Assembly: GCA_963789215.1 (NCBI GenBank)
Contig: CAWBJY010000007.1
Coordinates: 13,895 to 77,894 of the forward strand
Reading direction: 5' to 3'
DNA from: Phormidesmis sp963789215
GTDB lineage: Bacteria > Cyanobacteriota > Cyanobacteriia > Phormidesmidales > Phormidesmidaceae
DNA: 64,000 nt
Shown here: piece by piece, positions 52,518-61,643 of the stretch
Layout of the letters: every line of letters starts with the position of its first letter
How positions within the stretch are numbered: the stretch's first letter is position 1
Translations under genes and position numbers: made by a program
The notes under the pieces: model-generated
Told to the model about the DNA's origin: nothing
The model's input: the letters and a program-made list of their open reading frames with translations, nothing else
Databases searched by the model: none

Positions 52518-53576
52518 ATGTCCTCAAGGCTCTTTGATACCGCTAGAAACCGGCCAATCGCTCAGCAACCATCGTCTGCCACAAACCTATTGACCTTGAA
52601 ATCTACTAACTCTACCCGTAGTCCAATCAACATAGCGTCTGTGAGTACTCCCCCCAACCAAGACATTCCCGCTGCTCAGCGGCAGCCGTCAGCGTCTCCC
52701 GCCGCGCCCGCTATCACCCAAAAGCGGCCCAGCAGCCGGGGAAAAACATTTGGCTGGTTAGGTCTAATTGCGATCGCTGCACTCTGCGCTTGGCAATGGC
52801 AGCCCGTCAGTCAGCAAGCCACAGCCCAAACCCAGCGTCTCCAACAGGCCATTCGACAACGCGCCCAATCTACCAAAGCCCAATCTACCAAGGCACAATC
52901 CGCCAAAGCCCAATCCGCTAAGGCACAGAAAGCCAGTAAGCCAGCTCCAACCGCTTCTCCCCAAACCCTTCCCACCTCAACCCCCAACCTTCCCCCCCTC
53001 CCCACCATCAGCTCTAATCCCGTTGCCACTTCAGATCAACCGGATCAGCTGCTCCATCACCGCCGATACGCAGAAGCTAGCCCTACTGACCTCGTGCTTC
53101 TCAACCCCACCAGCCAGCTCAAACTTCAGCCCCCCGTTCAAACTGCGGTCAACGAAATGATCGCCCAGGCAAAGTCCGAAGGCGTTCAGCTCGGCATTGC
53201 CTCCGCCTTTCGCTCCATCGAAGATCAAAACCACCTCTTTTTTGACGTAAAAGCCGAACGTGGCGAAAGCTCCGAAACCCGCGCCGAAGTCAGTGCCCCT
53301 CCCGGCTATAGCGAGCACCACACCGGCTACGCCGTAGACTTCATCGACGAAAGCAAACCCGGCACCCACACCGAACTTAGCTTCGAAACCACACCGGCCT
53401 ATCGGTGGCTAAAGAAAAACGCTCCGGCCTACAACTTCGAAATGTCCTTTCCTAAAGATCCCAACTCTCCCGTCGGCTACGAACCCTGGCACTGGCGCTA
53501 CGTCGGCGATCAAAAAAGCCTAGAATTGTTCTATCAAGAACAGTCTCCAGAAAAGCCGCCAGCGCCCACACCATGA
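52518..53576 (+). CDS. VanY-family D-alanyl-D-alanine carboxypeptidase
   Basis: About 352 residues from ATG 52518. A cytoplasmic N-terminal tail (about 80 residues, Pro/Ser/Thr-rich) precedes one membrane helix (TFGWLGLIAIAALCAW). A linker follows with five AQSxK pentapeptide repeats, then the peptidase domain. Zinc ligands appear in SEHHTGYAVDF (His and Asp) and EPWHWRY (His); the active-site region SAFRSIEDQNHLF is present. It trims the terminal D-Ala of peptidoglycan stem peptides. Its stop codon overlaps the next ATG. Confidence 0.9.
   Translation: MSSRLFDTARNRPIAQQPSSATNLLTLKSTNSTRSPINIASVSTPPNQDIPAAQRQPSASPAAPAITQKRPSSRGKTFGWLGLIAIAALCAWQWQPVSQQATAQTQRLQQAIRQRAQSTKAQSTKAQSAKAQSAKAQKASKPAPTASPQTLPTSTPNLPPLPTISSNPVATSDQPDQLLHHRRYAEASPTDLVLLNPTSQLKLQPPVQTAVNEMIAQAKSEGVQLGIASAFRSIEDQNHLFFDVKAERGESSETRAEVSAPPGYSEHHTGYAVDFIDESKPGTHTELSFETTPAYRWLKKNAPAYNFEMSFPKDPNSPVGYEPWHWRYVGDQKSLELFYQEQSPEKPPAPTP
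52862..52935 (+). repeat. In-frame 15-bp tandem repeat encoding AQSTK/AQSAK
   Basis: Five copies of a 15-bp unit of the type GCCCAATCTACCAAA encode the linker between membrane helix and peptidase. Units alternate in the last bases and differ at a few positions; repeat-number variation would alter linker length without a frameshift. Confidence 0.75.
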
Positions 53577-54442
53577 ACCCCACGACGCTAAATCTGCTAT
53601 CCATTTCAGTCTTTGCCTTCGTGCTGCTGAGCCTAGTAGGACCGCTGTTCAATATCTCGCCCGCTGTGGTCGCAACCTTCACCACCGCGATCGCCGGTAT
53701 CTTTGCCTTAGATCGTTTCGTCGCCAAAGGCATTGGCGGCAACTTACTCATCGATGCAGTGTCCGGCCAGTCCTCAGACTACCGCCAGCGCATCATCCAT
53801 CACGAAGCCGGTCATTTTTTAGTGGCTCACCTGCTCGGCATTCCGGTACAAAGCTACACCCTCAGCGCCTGGGAAGCGCTCAAAGCCGGACTCCCCGGCT
53901 TAGGCGGCGTAGTCGTAGACACCACCGCAATGACCTCAACGCTAGAAACAGTTGGCCCCGACCTTGAACCCGCTGAAAAGTCCGACGCTGAGCCAGCCAG
54001 TCAAGTGGCCAGTCAAGTAGCTAGTCAAGTAGCTAGTCAGGCGGTCACAGCGTCAGAGCAGCCTACGTCAAAGCAGCCTGAGACTCAAAAAAGCGCCATT
54101 CCTACCCGACAGCTCAACCAGTACTGCATCGTTTGGATGGCCGGTATCGCCGCCGAAACCCAAACCTACGGCAACGCCCAGGGCGGAGAGGACGACAAGT
54201 TTCGACTAAAACAGCTCTGGCAGCAAATCCCGCCCGACGCTAGAGCAACTGCCAACCCAGAAACCCAAACCCGCTGGGCACTTCTCCAAGCTCAAACCCT
54301 CATCGAGCAGCAGCAGCTTGCCTATCAAGCTTTGGTCACCGCCATGACCCAACGCGAGTCTGTCGAAACCTGCATTCATCAAATCGAGTCCAACCGCTCC
54401 CCACTAGACCAGCTCGATCCCAAACCAAGCCTCGCAAGCTGA
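53573..54442 (+). CDS. FtsH-type M41 zinc peptidase-like protein without AAA domain
   Basis: A 289-residue protein. Two hydrophobic helices (LLSISVFAFVLLSLVG, AVVATFTTAIAGIFALD) precede a zinc motif HEAGH at residues 77-81. After a variable insert with repeated SQVA units (residues about 143-156), the segment WMAGIAAETQTYGNAQGGEDDKFRLKQLW aligns with FtsH's GRAAE...TGASNDIQRATEL and keeps an Asp for the third zinc ligand (207/208). No Walker motifs are present. It therefore looks like an M41 peptidase lacking its ATPase. Translationally coupled to the VanY gene by an ATGA overlap. Confidence 0.8.
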   Translation: MNPTTLNLLSISVFAFVLLSLVGPLFNISPAVVATFTTAIAGIFALDRFVAKGIGGNLLIDAVSGQSSDYRQRIIHHEAGHFLVAHLLGIPVQSYTLSAWEALKAGLPGLGGVVVDTTAMTSTLETVGPDLEPAEKSDAEPASQVASQVASQVASQAVTASEQPTSKQPETQKSAIPTRQLNQYCIVWMAGIAAETQTYGNAQGGEDDKFRLKQLWQQIPPDARATANPETQTRWALLQAQTLIEQQQLAYQALVTAMTQRESVETCIHQIESNRSPLDQLDPKPSLAS

Positions 54443-54454
54443 GCGTAGCCGAAG
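54439..54454. repeat. Second copy of the dispersed repeat CTGAGCGTAGCCGAAG
   Basis: Identical to the 16-mer at 13307-13322. It contains the stop codon of the M41-like gene and lies just before the end of the convergent diguanylate cyclase gene. Confidence 0.6.
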
Positions 54455-54455
54455 C

Positions 54456-55598
54456 TCACTCGTCACTCACCACTCGATTGCGTCCCGTCGCCTTTGCCCG
54501 CAGCAGATTTTGATCGGCCCGATGCAAAAAACTAGCCCCACTCTCATCGTCGCCAAATCTAAGCTGCGTTAAGCCAATACTTACCGTAACGTTCAACGCC
54601 TCTAGCCCATTGGCCAACGCATGTAGCTTAAAAGGTGTCCGCTCAATAGAATGACGAAGCCGCTCAGCAATCGTCCAGCCCTCTTCCAATTCGGTATTGC
54701 CCAGCGTCACGACAAACTCCTCGCCGCCATAGCGAAAAGACGTATCGTAAAAGCGCATATTACTCAAAAACCGCTGAGCCAATTGCTTGAGCACGTCATC
54801 GCCCACCAAATGACCGTGGCGATCGTTCACCCGTTTAAAGTAGTCAATATCTATTACCATTAGCGACAGCGGCCTAGACTTCGCCAGCGCTACCCTAACC
54901 TGACGCGGCAGCTCCATGTCAAACGCCCGGCGGTTACTCAACTGCGTCAGGGAATCGGCCAAAGCCACCGCCGACAGCCAGTCATTAATTCGTGAAAGAT
55001 CGCGATAGCGCTGCGCCCGATTCAGCCCGATATGAATATGAGCTTGGATCAAGCGCTGCTGACTCTTGCGGAACGAAAGCTGCGGCACCAGTGAAGCACC
55101 GTTACTCACAGCGTTACTTACTAATTGTCCTGCCTCTGGCATCGCTACTAAACTTTCGGATTCTAGGCAAGCAGACGGCAAAGCGCTGCCTCTATCCGAG
55201 AGTCGCCACAGGTAGGCATCGGCTCCAGACTCCAGCGCGATCGCCTTCTCTTCCACATAGAGTTCCGATAGCTGATCGACAGAGTAAGCGACGCGCTTCA
55301 TAGTCAGCGGCTTCAACCGACGATCATTCCCATTGTCCTGCTTACTAATTAACTGTCCGGGTTCTTCTATCAACACATAGTAAGGACTGTTATACGCTGC
55401 GCCAAACGTCTTATTAACAGAGCCATCCTCGAGACAGCAGACCTGAACAATGACGACATCTGGCAAAGACACTTCCATCATCTCTACCGCTGTAGACACC
55501 GCTGAGGTGCTCATCACCTTCAGCACATCTAGACTTCTCACCTGAGCAATCACGCTGGTGCAGAAGCGATCGCTCCCAACTAGCAACACACTGTTCAT
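54456..55598 (-). CDS. Diguanylate cyclase (GGDEF)
   Basis: A 380-residue protein. The C-terminal GGDEF domain (about residues 215-380) is complete: DSLTQLSNRRAFD, the metal-site VIDIDYFKRVNDRHGH and the active-site loop FRYGGEEF (GGEEF, a catalytically competent form). An inhibitory site (RxxD) is not obvious. The N-terminal half resembles a degenerate receiver (VLLVGSDRFCTSVIAQV, LPDVVIVQV) without a clear phosphoacceptor array. It produces cyclic di-GMP, which controls surface attachment and motility. Signal input is unknown. Confidence 0.85.
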   Translation of the reverse strand: MNSVLLVGSDRFCTSVIAQVRSLDVLKVMSTSAVSTAVEMMEVSLPDVVIVQVCCLEDGSVNKTFGAAYNSPYYVLIEEPGQLISKQDNGNDRRLKPLTMKRVAYSVDQLSELYVEEKAIALESGADAYLWRLSDRGSALPSACLESESLVAMPEAGQLVSNAVSNGASLVPQLSFRKSQQRLIQAHIHIGLNRAQRYRDLSRINDWLSAVALADSLTQLSNRRAFDMELPRQVRVALAKSRPLSLMVIDIDYFKRVNDRHGHLVGDDVLKQLAQRFLSNMRFYDTSFRYGGEEFVVTLGNTELEEGWTIAERLRHSIERTPFKLHALANGLEALNVTVSIGLTQLRFGDDESGASFLHRADQNLLRAKATGRNRVVSDE

Positions 55599-56049
55599 GA
55601 AAAATTGGCCAATTGGCAGCTAAATAGAGCAGCACAGCAGATAAGCAGACAGTCCTTTTTACACATTTTCCGTTTTTTCCATTTCGGAATAAAGCACCTA
55701 AGCAATCACAGGCAAAAGAAAATACGGAATGTACACAAGACGGATTATGAAATGCGCGCTAACCGTAAAATCAGTGAGGCGAATCGCAAGCATTGGTATA
55801 CAAAAATACGTACTGGCAGTACAGCCATGCGGAGATAACGTTTCTTAAAGGCAAAAAGCAGGCAGATGTAATCAACCCACGATAGCCATGCGTACGCAGA
55901 TCATAAGGCTATTCAAAGCTGAAAAGAAGGTGCCGCTCATTCGCGACGACAAAAGTAACAAAAAATCGCATCCCCGAAAGAGATCTAAAAGCTAACTAAG
56001 CTGCAGTTCGCACACATCAGTTAAGCAAAATCGCCCAAGTTAACGCCTT

Positions 56050-56092
56050 AAAGCTCAACGGCTCAAAGCTCAACGGCTCAAAGCTTAACGGG
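56050..56092. repeat. 15-bp tandem repeat, almost three copies
   Basis: Two exact copies of AAAGCTCAACGGCTC are followed by a third, diverged, copy. Period and setting resemble the 15-bp repeat at 7511-7570, but the sequence is unrelated. Confidence 0.75.
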
Positions 56093-56222
56093 CAGAACTC
56101 AGCAACCTTGAAGGCAGTAACCCAAGTCTATCCAGCAAAAAGCAGAAACTATAAACCGACAAATAGGCTTAACTTAAGCCTTGCACTCAGCGCACCTTTT
56201 ACACAAGTGCTGTCTATAGATA

Positions 56223-56254
56223 TTTTTTATAGATACTCTATATCTATAAAAAAA
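56223..56254. terminator. AT-rich perfect 13-bp hairpin
   Basis: TTTTTTATAGATA and TATCTATAAAAAA are exact complements around a 5-nt loop. The strand symmetry (T run on one side, A run on the other) gives a terminator-like structure in either direction, but the stem is very weak. It lies 200 bp before alaS. Confidence 0.3.
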
Positions 56255-56461
56255 TACCTATATATGCTTTAGATCAGTCCCTTTCTAGCAGCATTTAGAT
56301 TCATAACCATTTACCGCCAAGGTTGCCGATAAAACTCTAAACGAAATTTTATAGCTGATGATTACACAATCTTGAGTTGCACTAGGTAACGAAACATACG
56401 AGAGTATGGCAACATTGATCAAATCTGGAGAACCGAATCGTCCTCACCGCCCACTAGCCCT

Positions 56462-59113
56462 ATGTCTTTTCCTAATAAGTCTTCCTCTTCTAAAACGCCA
56501 GTGCTCAGCGGTGCCGACATTCGTCGGAAGTTTCTAGAATTTTACAAAGCCAAAGGCCACAAAGTCCTCAACAGCGCGTCGCTTGTTCCAGAAGATCCAA
56601 CCGTTCTGCTAACGATTGCTGGGATGCTCCCCTTCAAGCCGATTTTTCTCGGGCAGCGCACCGCCGACTTCAACCGGGCCACCTCCGCTCAAAAATGCAT
56701 TCGCACTAACGACATCGAAAACGTAGGCCGTACTGCTCGCCATCACACGTTTTTCGAAATGTTAGGCAACTTCAGCTTTGGCGACTACTTCAAAAAAGAA
56801 GCGATCGCCTGGGCCTGGGAAATTTCTACTCAAGTCTTTCAGCTTCCACCCGAGCGCATCGTCCCCAGCGTTTTCCGCGAAGACGACGAAGCCTTTGCCA
56901 TCTGGCGCGACGACATCGGCATCGATCCTCAGCGCATTATCCGCATGGACGAAGCCGACAACTTTTGGACATCTGGCCCCACCGGCCCCTGCGGCCCCTG
57001 TTCCGAAATGTACTACGACTTTCACCCCGAGCGAGGCAGCGACAATATAGATCTAGAAGACGACAGCCGCTTTATTGAGTACTACAACTTGGTATTCATG
57101 CAGTACAACAAAGACGCCGACGGCACCCTCACGCCCTTACAAGCGCAAAACATCGACACTGGGCTAGGACTAGAGCGCATGGCTCAAATTCTCCAGGGCG
57201 TTGCCAACAACTACGAAACCGATCTGATCTTCCCCCTCATTGAGCGTGCAGCCGAAATTGCCAACATAGACTATCAGCAGGCAGACGCGGCTCAAAAAGT
57301 ATCGCTCAAGGTCATTGGGGATCACGTTCGCGCGGTAATGCATATGATCGCCGATGGCATCAGTGCCTCTAACGTAGGTCGAGGATACATACTGCGTCGT
57401 CTCATTCGTCGAGTCGTCCGCCACGGCAGACTATTAGGCATCGATCAGCCCTTTACAACCAAAATTGCAGACGCCTCAATCGCCCTTTCAGAAGCAGCTT
57501 ACCCAGTCGTTAGAGCGCGAGAAACCGCAATCAAGAACGAGCTAGAGCGCGAAGAAACTCAGTTTCTAAAGACGCTAGAGCGAGGAGAAAAGCGACTCGC
57601 CGACATCTTAGAGAGCAAGCCCAATAAAGTATCCGGCCAAGACGCATTCGAGCTATACGATACCTACGGCTTTCCGCTAGAACTCACCCAGGAGATCGCC
57701 GAAGAAAGCGGAATCGCCGTCGATGAGACAGGCTTCAACACCGAAATGGAACAGCAGCGACAGCGCTCCAAAGACGCGCACGAAACCATCGATCTCACCG
57801 TTCAAGGCAGTCTCGATACGCTCGCCGAAAAGATCGAATCTACTCAATTTGTAGGCTACGAGCAGACCGACAGCGACAGTCAAATCGAGGCGATTTTGGT
57901 CGATGGCGAATCGGTGCCACAGGCCGAAACCGGCAGCGAGGTTCAAATAGTTCTCAACACCACCCCGTTCTACGCCGAATCGGGCGGTCAAATTGGCGAT
58001 CGCGGCTACCTCTTAGGAAAAAGCTCCGTTGTCCGCGTCGAAGACGTCAAAAAAGAAGGCAGTTTCTTTGTCCACTTTGGCAAAGTAGAGCGTGGCTCCC
58101 TGTCAGTTGGCGATCGCATTAGCGCCAAAATAGATCGCGCCTGCCGCCGCCGCGCCCAGGCCAACCACACCGCTACCCATTTACTGCAAGCCGCCCTCAA
58201 AGCGCTAGTAGATGACAGCATCTCCCAAGCCGGTTCCCTAGTAGACTTCGACCGCCTGCGCTTCGACTTCCACGCCCCCAAAGCCCTTACCGCCGAGCAG
58301 CTTCAGCAGGTCGAAAAGCAGGTCAACACCTGGGTTGCCGAAGCCCACAGCGCCGACGTACAGACCATGCCCATCGCCGAAGCCAAAGCCAAAGGCGCAG
58401 TCGCGATGTTTGGCGAAAAATACGGCGACGATGTGCGCGTCATCGACTATCCCGGCATCTCCATGGAACTCTGCGGCGGCACGCACGTGGGCAACACCGC
58501 TGAAATTGGCGTGTTCAAAATTATCTCCGAAACCGGCGTAGCCGCAGGCATTCGCCGCATTGAAGCCGTCGCGGGCCCAGCGGTCTTAGATTATTTAGAA
58601 GTGCGCGATCGCATCGTGCGAGACCTAAGCGACCGATTCAAAACCAAACCAGAAGACATCACCGAGCGCGTCACCAGCTTACAAACCGAACTCAAAACCG
58701 TCCAAAAAGAACTCTCTGCCCTCAAATCCGAACTCGCGCTGTCCAAATCAGACCAGTTCCTAGGCCAGGCTGAAATCTTTGGCGACATCCCCGTCATTGT
58801 CGCCAACCTAGAATCCGTAGAACCTGATGCCCTCAAAGCCGCCGCAGAACGCCTGCTGCAAAAGCTCGGCGATGGCGCAGTCGTCTTGGGTTCCGTCCCC
58901 GAACCCGGTAAAGTCAGCCTAGTAGCCGCCTTCAGCAAGCCCGCCATCAGCAAAGGGCTTCAGGCCGGTAAATTCATTGGTGGGATTGCCAAGCTGTGCG
59001 GCGGCGGCGGTGGCGGCAGACCCAATTTTGCCCAAGCCGGTGGCCGCGATGAGTCTAAGCTTCCTGAGGCGCTAGAGACTGCGAAACTGCAGCTAAAAGA
59101 GGCTTTAAAGTAA
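56462..59113 (+). CDS. alaS: Alanyl-tRNA synthetase
   Basis: An 883-residue class II synthetase, normal length. The aminoacylation core has FKPIFLGQ, NDIENVGRTARHHTFFEMLGNFSFGDYFK and TGPCGPCSEMYYD, with a glycine-rich class II motif in DTGLGLERM. The editing domain has ANHTATHLLQAAL (metal-binding His) and MELCGGTHV, so clearance of Ser/Gly-charged tRNA should be intact. The C-terminal oligomerisation domain ends with GGGGGRPNFAQAGGRD. Residues about 1-12 are Ser-rich and extend past the usual start. Monocistronic. Confidence 0.97.
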   Translation: MSFPNKSSSSKTPVLSGADIRRKFLEFYKAKGHKVLNSASLVPEDPTVLLTIAGMLPFKPIFLGQRTADFNRATSAQKCIRTNDIENVGRTARHHTFFEMLGNFSFGDYFKKEAIAWAWEISTQVFQLPPERIVPSVFREDDEAFAIWRDDIGIDPQRIIRMDEADNFWTSGPTGPCGPCSEMYYDFHPERGSDNIDLEDDSRFIEYYNLVFMQYNKDADGTLTPLQAQNIDTGLGLERMAQILQGVANNYETDLIFPLIERAAEIANIDYQQADAAQKVSLKVIGDHVRAVMHMIADGISASNVGRGYILRRLIRRVVRHGRLLGIDQPFTTKIADASIALSEAAYPVVRARETAIKNELEREETQFLKTLERGEKRLADILESKPNKVSGQDAFELYDTYGFPLELTQEIAEESGIAVDETGFNTEMEQQRQRSKDAHETIDLTVQGSLDTLAEKIESTQFVGYEQTDSDSQIEAILVDGESVPQAETGSEVQIVLNTTPFYAESGGQIGDRGYLLGKSSVVRVEDVKKEGSFFVHFGKVERGSLSVGDRISAKIDRACRRRAQANHTATHLLQAALKALVDDSISQAGSLVDFDRLRFDFHAPKALTAEQLQQVEKQVNTWVAEAHSADVQTMPIAEAKAKGAVAMFGEKYGDDVRVIDYPGISMELCGGTHVGNTAEIGVFKIISETGVAAGIRRIEAVAGPAVLDYLEVRDRIVRDLSDRFKTKPEDITERVTSLQTELKTVQKELSALKSELALSKSDQFLGQAEIFGDIPVIVANLESVEPDALKAAAERLLQKLGDGAVVLGSVPEPGKVSLVAAFSKPAISKGLQAGKFIGGIAKLCGGGGGGRPNFAQAGGRDESKLPEALETAKLQLKEALK

Positions 59114-59292
59114 GCACCCAAAGCAAATACATCAGTCAAATCGAACGTATTTCGACTACGCTCAAAGCTCGTTCCGCCGTAGCCAGAAGGCTGAAAGTTG
59201 TACTCTCTATACTTAAGCGCTCGCAGCTTTTGCGATATACTTCGACACGATTTGAGCCTAGCTAGAACGCCGACACCTCGATAGGAAAAAAC

Positions 59293-61521
59293 ATGCCTCA
59301 ACCATCCGCCAAAATCATCTACACCCTTACAGATGAAGCCCCCGCGCTGGCGACCCATTCTTTCCTTCCTATCGTCCAAGCCTTCACCCAATCAGCCAAC
59401 ATCGAAGTAGAAGCCAGCGACATCTCCCTCGCCGGTCGCATTCTCGCTAACTTTCCCGAAAACCTGACAACAGCGCAAAAGAAACCCGACGCCCTCACGC
59501 AGCTAGGCGAACTCGCCCAAACCCCCGACGCTAACATCATCAAGCTGCCGAACATCAGCGCCTCCATTCCCCAACTGGTCGCCGCCATTCAAGAGCTACA
59601 GGCCAAAGGCTACGACATCCCTAGCTACCCCGCCGACCCCAAAACCGACGCCGAAGCCGCCATCAAAAAACGCTACGCCAAAGTCTTAGGCAGCGCCGTC
59701 AACCCCGTTTTACGCGAAGGCAATTCTGATAGAAGAGTTGCCGCTGCGGTAAAAGAGTACGCTCAAAAGCACCCTCACAGAGTCGGTGACTGGAGCAAAG
59801 AATCCAAGTCTCACGTCGCCCATATGGACAGCGGCGACTTCTACGGCAGCGAAAAATCTGTCGTTATAGAGCGAGACGGCAGCGTCAAAATAGAGCTGAT
59901 TCAAGCAGACGAAACAACCGTCCTAAAAGAGAAAACGCCCGTTCTTGCTAAAGAAGTTATAGACGCAGCGGTGATGAGCGTTAGCGCCCTGCGAGCGTTC
60001 TATGAAGAGGCGATCGCCGCCGCAAAAGTAGAAGATATCCTACTCTCTTTGCACGTTAAAGCAACCATGATGAAGGTCTCTGATCCCATCCTATTCGGCC
60101 ATGCCGTTACTATCTACTACAAAGATGTCTTCGACAAATATGCCGATACCTTTGCCAGCCTAAGCGTAAACCCCAACAACGGTATTGGCGATGTATACGC
60201 CAAAATAACAACCCTTCCAGAAGATCAACAAGCCGCCATTAAAGCAGACCTTCAGGCCGTTTATAAAGACCGCCCGCCGTTAGCTATGGTCAACTCCGAT
60301 AAAGGCATCACCAACTTGCACGTGCCTAGCGATGTCATTATCGACGCCTCTATGGCCGCCTCTATTCGCACCTCTGGCCAAATGTGGGGCGCAGACGGCA
60401 ACCCTCACGACACCAAGGCGATCATCCCTGACCGCTGCTACGCCACGATGTACCAAGCTTGTATCGAGTTTTGCAAAGCCAAAGGAGCCTTTAACGTTAA
60501 AACCATGGGCAGCGTTTCTAACGTCGGGCTAATGGCTAAAAAAGCTGAAGAATATGGATCTCATGACAAAACTTTCGAGATTCCGGCTAGTGGCACTGTT
60601 CGCGTAGTAGATGAGACTGGCCAAACCTTAATAGAGCACAACGTTGAAAAAGGCGACATCTGGCGCATGTGCCAAACTAAAGATATCGCCATTCAAGACT
60701 GGGTAAAGCTAGCCGTAAACAGAGCTAGCGCCACCGGACTACCGACTATTTTCTGGCTAGACAAAAATCGCGCTCACGATGCTAACATCATCGCCAAGGT
60801 AAATCAGTACCTCGCTAACCACAATACGGTCGGGCTAGATATTCAAATCCTACCGCCCGTAGAAGCCATGCAGTTCACCTGCGATCGCATCAAATCCGGT
60901 AAAGACGTTATTTCCGTCACCGGCAACGTCCTGCGAGACTATCTCACCGATCTCTTCCCCATTTTAGAGCTAGGCACCAGCGCCAAAATGCTCTCCATCG
61001 TCCCTTTACTCGCAGGCGGCGGACTCTTCGAAACAGGCGCAGGCGGATCTGCGCCTAAGCACGTACAGCAGTTTGTACAAGAAAATCATTTGCGCTGGGA
61101 CTCGCTAGGAGAGTTTTTGGCCCTAGCCGTCACGCTAGAAGAACTCGGCAAAAAAACAAACAATAGCAAAGCCCTCATACTCGCCGAGACGCTAAACAAA
61201 GCAACTAGCAAACTATTAGATAAAGACAAATCGCCCTCTCGTAAAGTCAACGAGCTAGATAATCGCGGCAGCCACTTTTACTTAGCCCTATACTGGGCGC
61301 AGGCGCTGGCCAAACAAGATAAAGATACCGAGCTGCAGAGCACCTTTGCTGAGCTTTCACAGCAGCTGAGCGACAGCGAAGAAGTCATCGTCGAAGCCCT
61401 CAGTGCCGCTCAGGGGCAGCCCGTAGATATTGGCGGATATTATCTAGCCGATGTTGAGAAAGCTCAGCAAGCGATGCGGCCTAGTAAAGTATTCAATGCA
61501 GCGATCGCCAATCTGATCTAG
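59293..61521 (+). CDS. icd: Monomeric-type NADP-dependent isocitrate dehydrogenase
   Basis: A 742-residue protein with end-to-end similarity to the single-chain NADP-IDH family: IIYTLTDEAPALATHSFLP at the start, NPVLREGNSDRRVA, the substrate-binding SHVAHMDSGDFYGSEKS, metal/substrate loop DIWRMCQTKDIAIQDWV, coenzyme region FWLDKNRAHDANI and GTSAKMLSIVPLLAGGG. It converts isocitrate to 2-oxoglutarate, the nitrogen-status metabolite of cyanobacteria. Most cyanobacteria use the smaller homodimeric enzyme, so this form may be a replacement or a second isozyme. AGGAA precedes the ATG. Next to sbtB, with convergent transcription. Confidence 0.93.
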   Translation: MPQPSAKIIYTLTDEAPALATHSFLPIVQAFTQSANIEVEASDISLAGRILANFPENLTTAQKKPDALTQLGELAQTPDANIIKLPNISASIPQLVAAIQELQAKGYDIPSYPADPKTDAEAAIKKRYAKVLGSAVNPVLREGNSDRRVAAAVKEYAQKHPHRVGDWSKESKSHVAHMDSGDFYGSEKSVVIERDGSVKIELIQADETTVLKEKTPVLAKEVIDAAVMSVSALRAFYEEAIAAAKVEDILLSLHVKATMMKVSDPILFGHAVTIYYKDVFDKYADTFASLSVNPNNGIGDVYAKITTLPEDQQAAIKADLQAVYKDRPPLAMVNSDKGITNLHVPSDVIIDASMAASIRTSGQMWGADGNPHDTKAIIPDRCYATMYQACIEFCKAKGAFNVKTMGSVSNVGLMAKKAEEYGSHDKTFEIPASGTVRVVDETGQTLIEHNVEKGDIWRMCQTKDIAIQDWVKLAVNRASATGLPTIFWLDKNRAHDANIIAKVNQYLANHNTVGLDIQILPPVEAMQFTCDRIKSGKDVISVTGNVLRDYLTDLFPILELGTSAKMLSIVPLLAGGGLFETGAGGSAPKHVQQFVQENHLRWDSLGEFLALAVTLEELGKKTNNSKALILAETLNKATSKLLDKDKSPSRKVNELDNRGSHFYLALYWAQALAKQDKDTELQSTFAELSQQLSDSEEVIVEALSAAQGQPVDIGGYYLADVEKAQQAMRPSKVFNAAIANLI

Positions 61522-61564
61522 CCAATCTGATCTAGCGATCGCATAAAACTCACTTAGGCAACAA

Positions 61565-61597
61565 GTCTACGAAGGAAACACCATCACCTTCGTAGAC
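61565..61597. terminator. Bidirectional stem-loop between icd and sbtB
   Basis: A perfect 11-bp inverted repeat (GTCTACGAAGG with CCTTCGTAGAC, 11-nt loop) stands midway between two convergent genes and could end transcripts from both sides. No long T run is present on either strand. Confidence 0.65.
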
Positions 61598-61643
61598 CTG
61601 TATTACTATCTACGCCGTTTTAATCTACTTTGATCTATTTGAT

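Larger units (their letters stand above)
55599..56461. other. Gene-free region upstream of alaS
   Basis: About 860 bp with no ORF I can support. It contains a 15-bp tandem repeat (56050-56092) and an AT-rich hairpin (56223-56254), and it must hold the promoters of alaS and of the leftward diguanylate cyclase. Confidence 0.6.
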
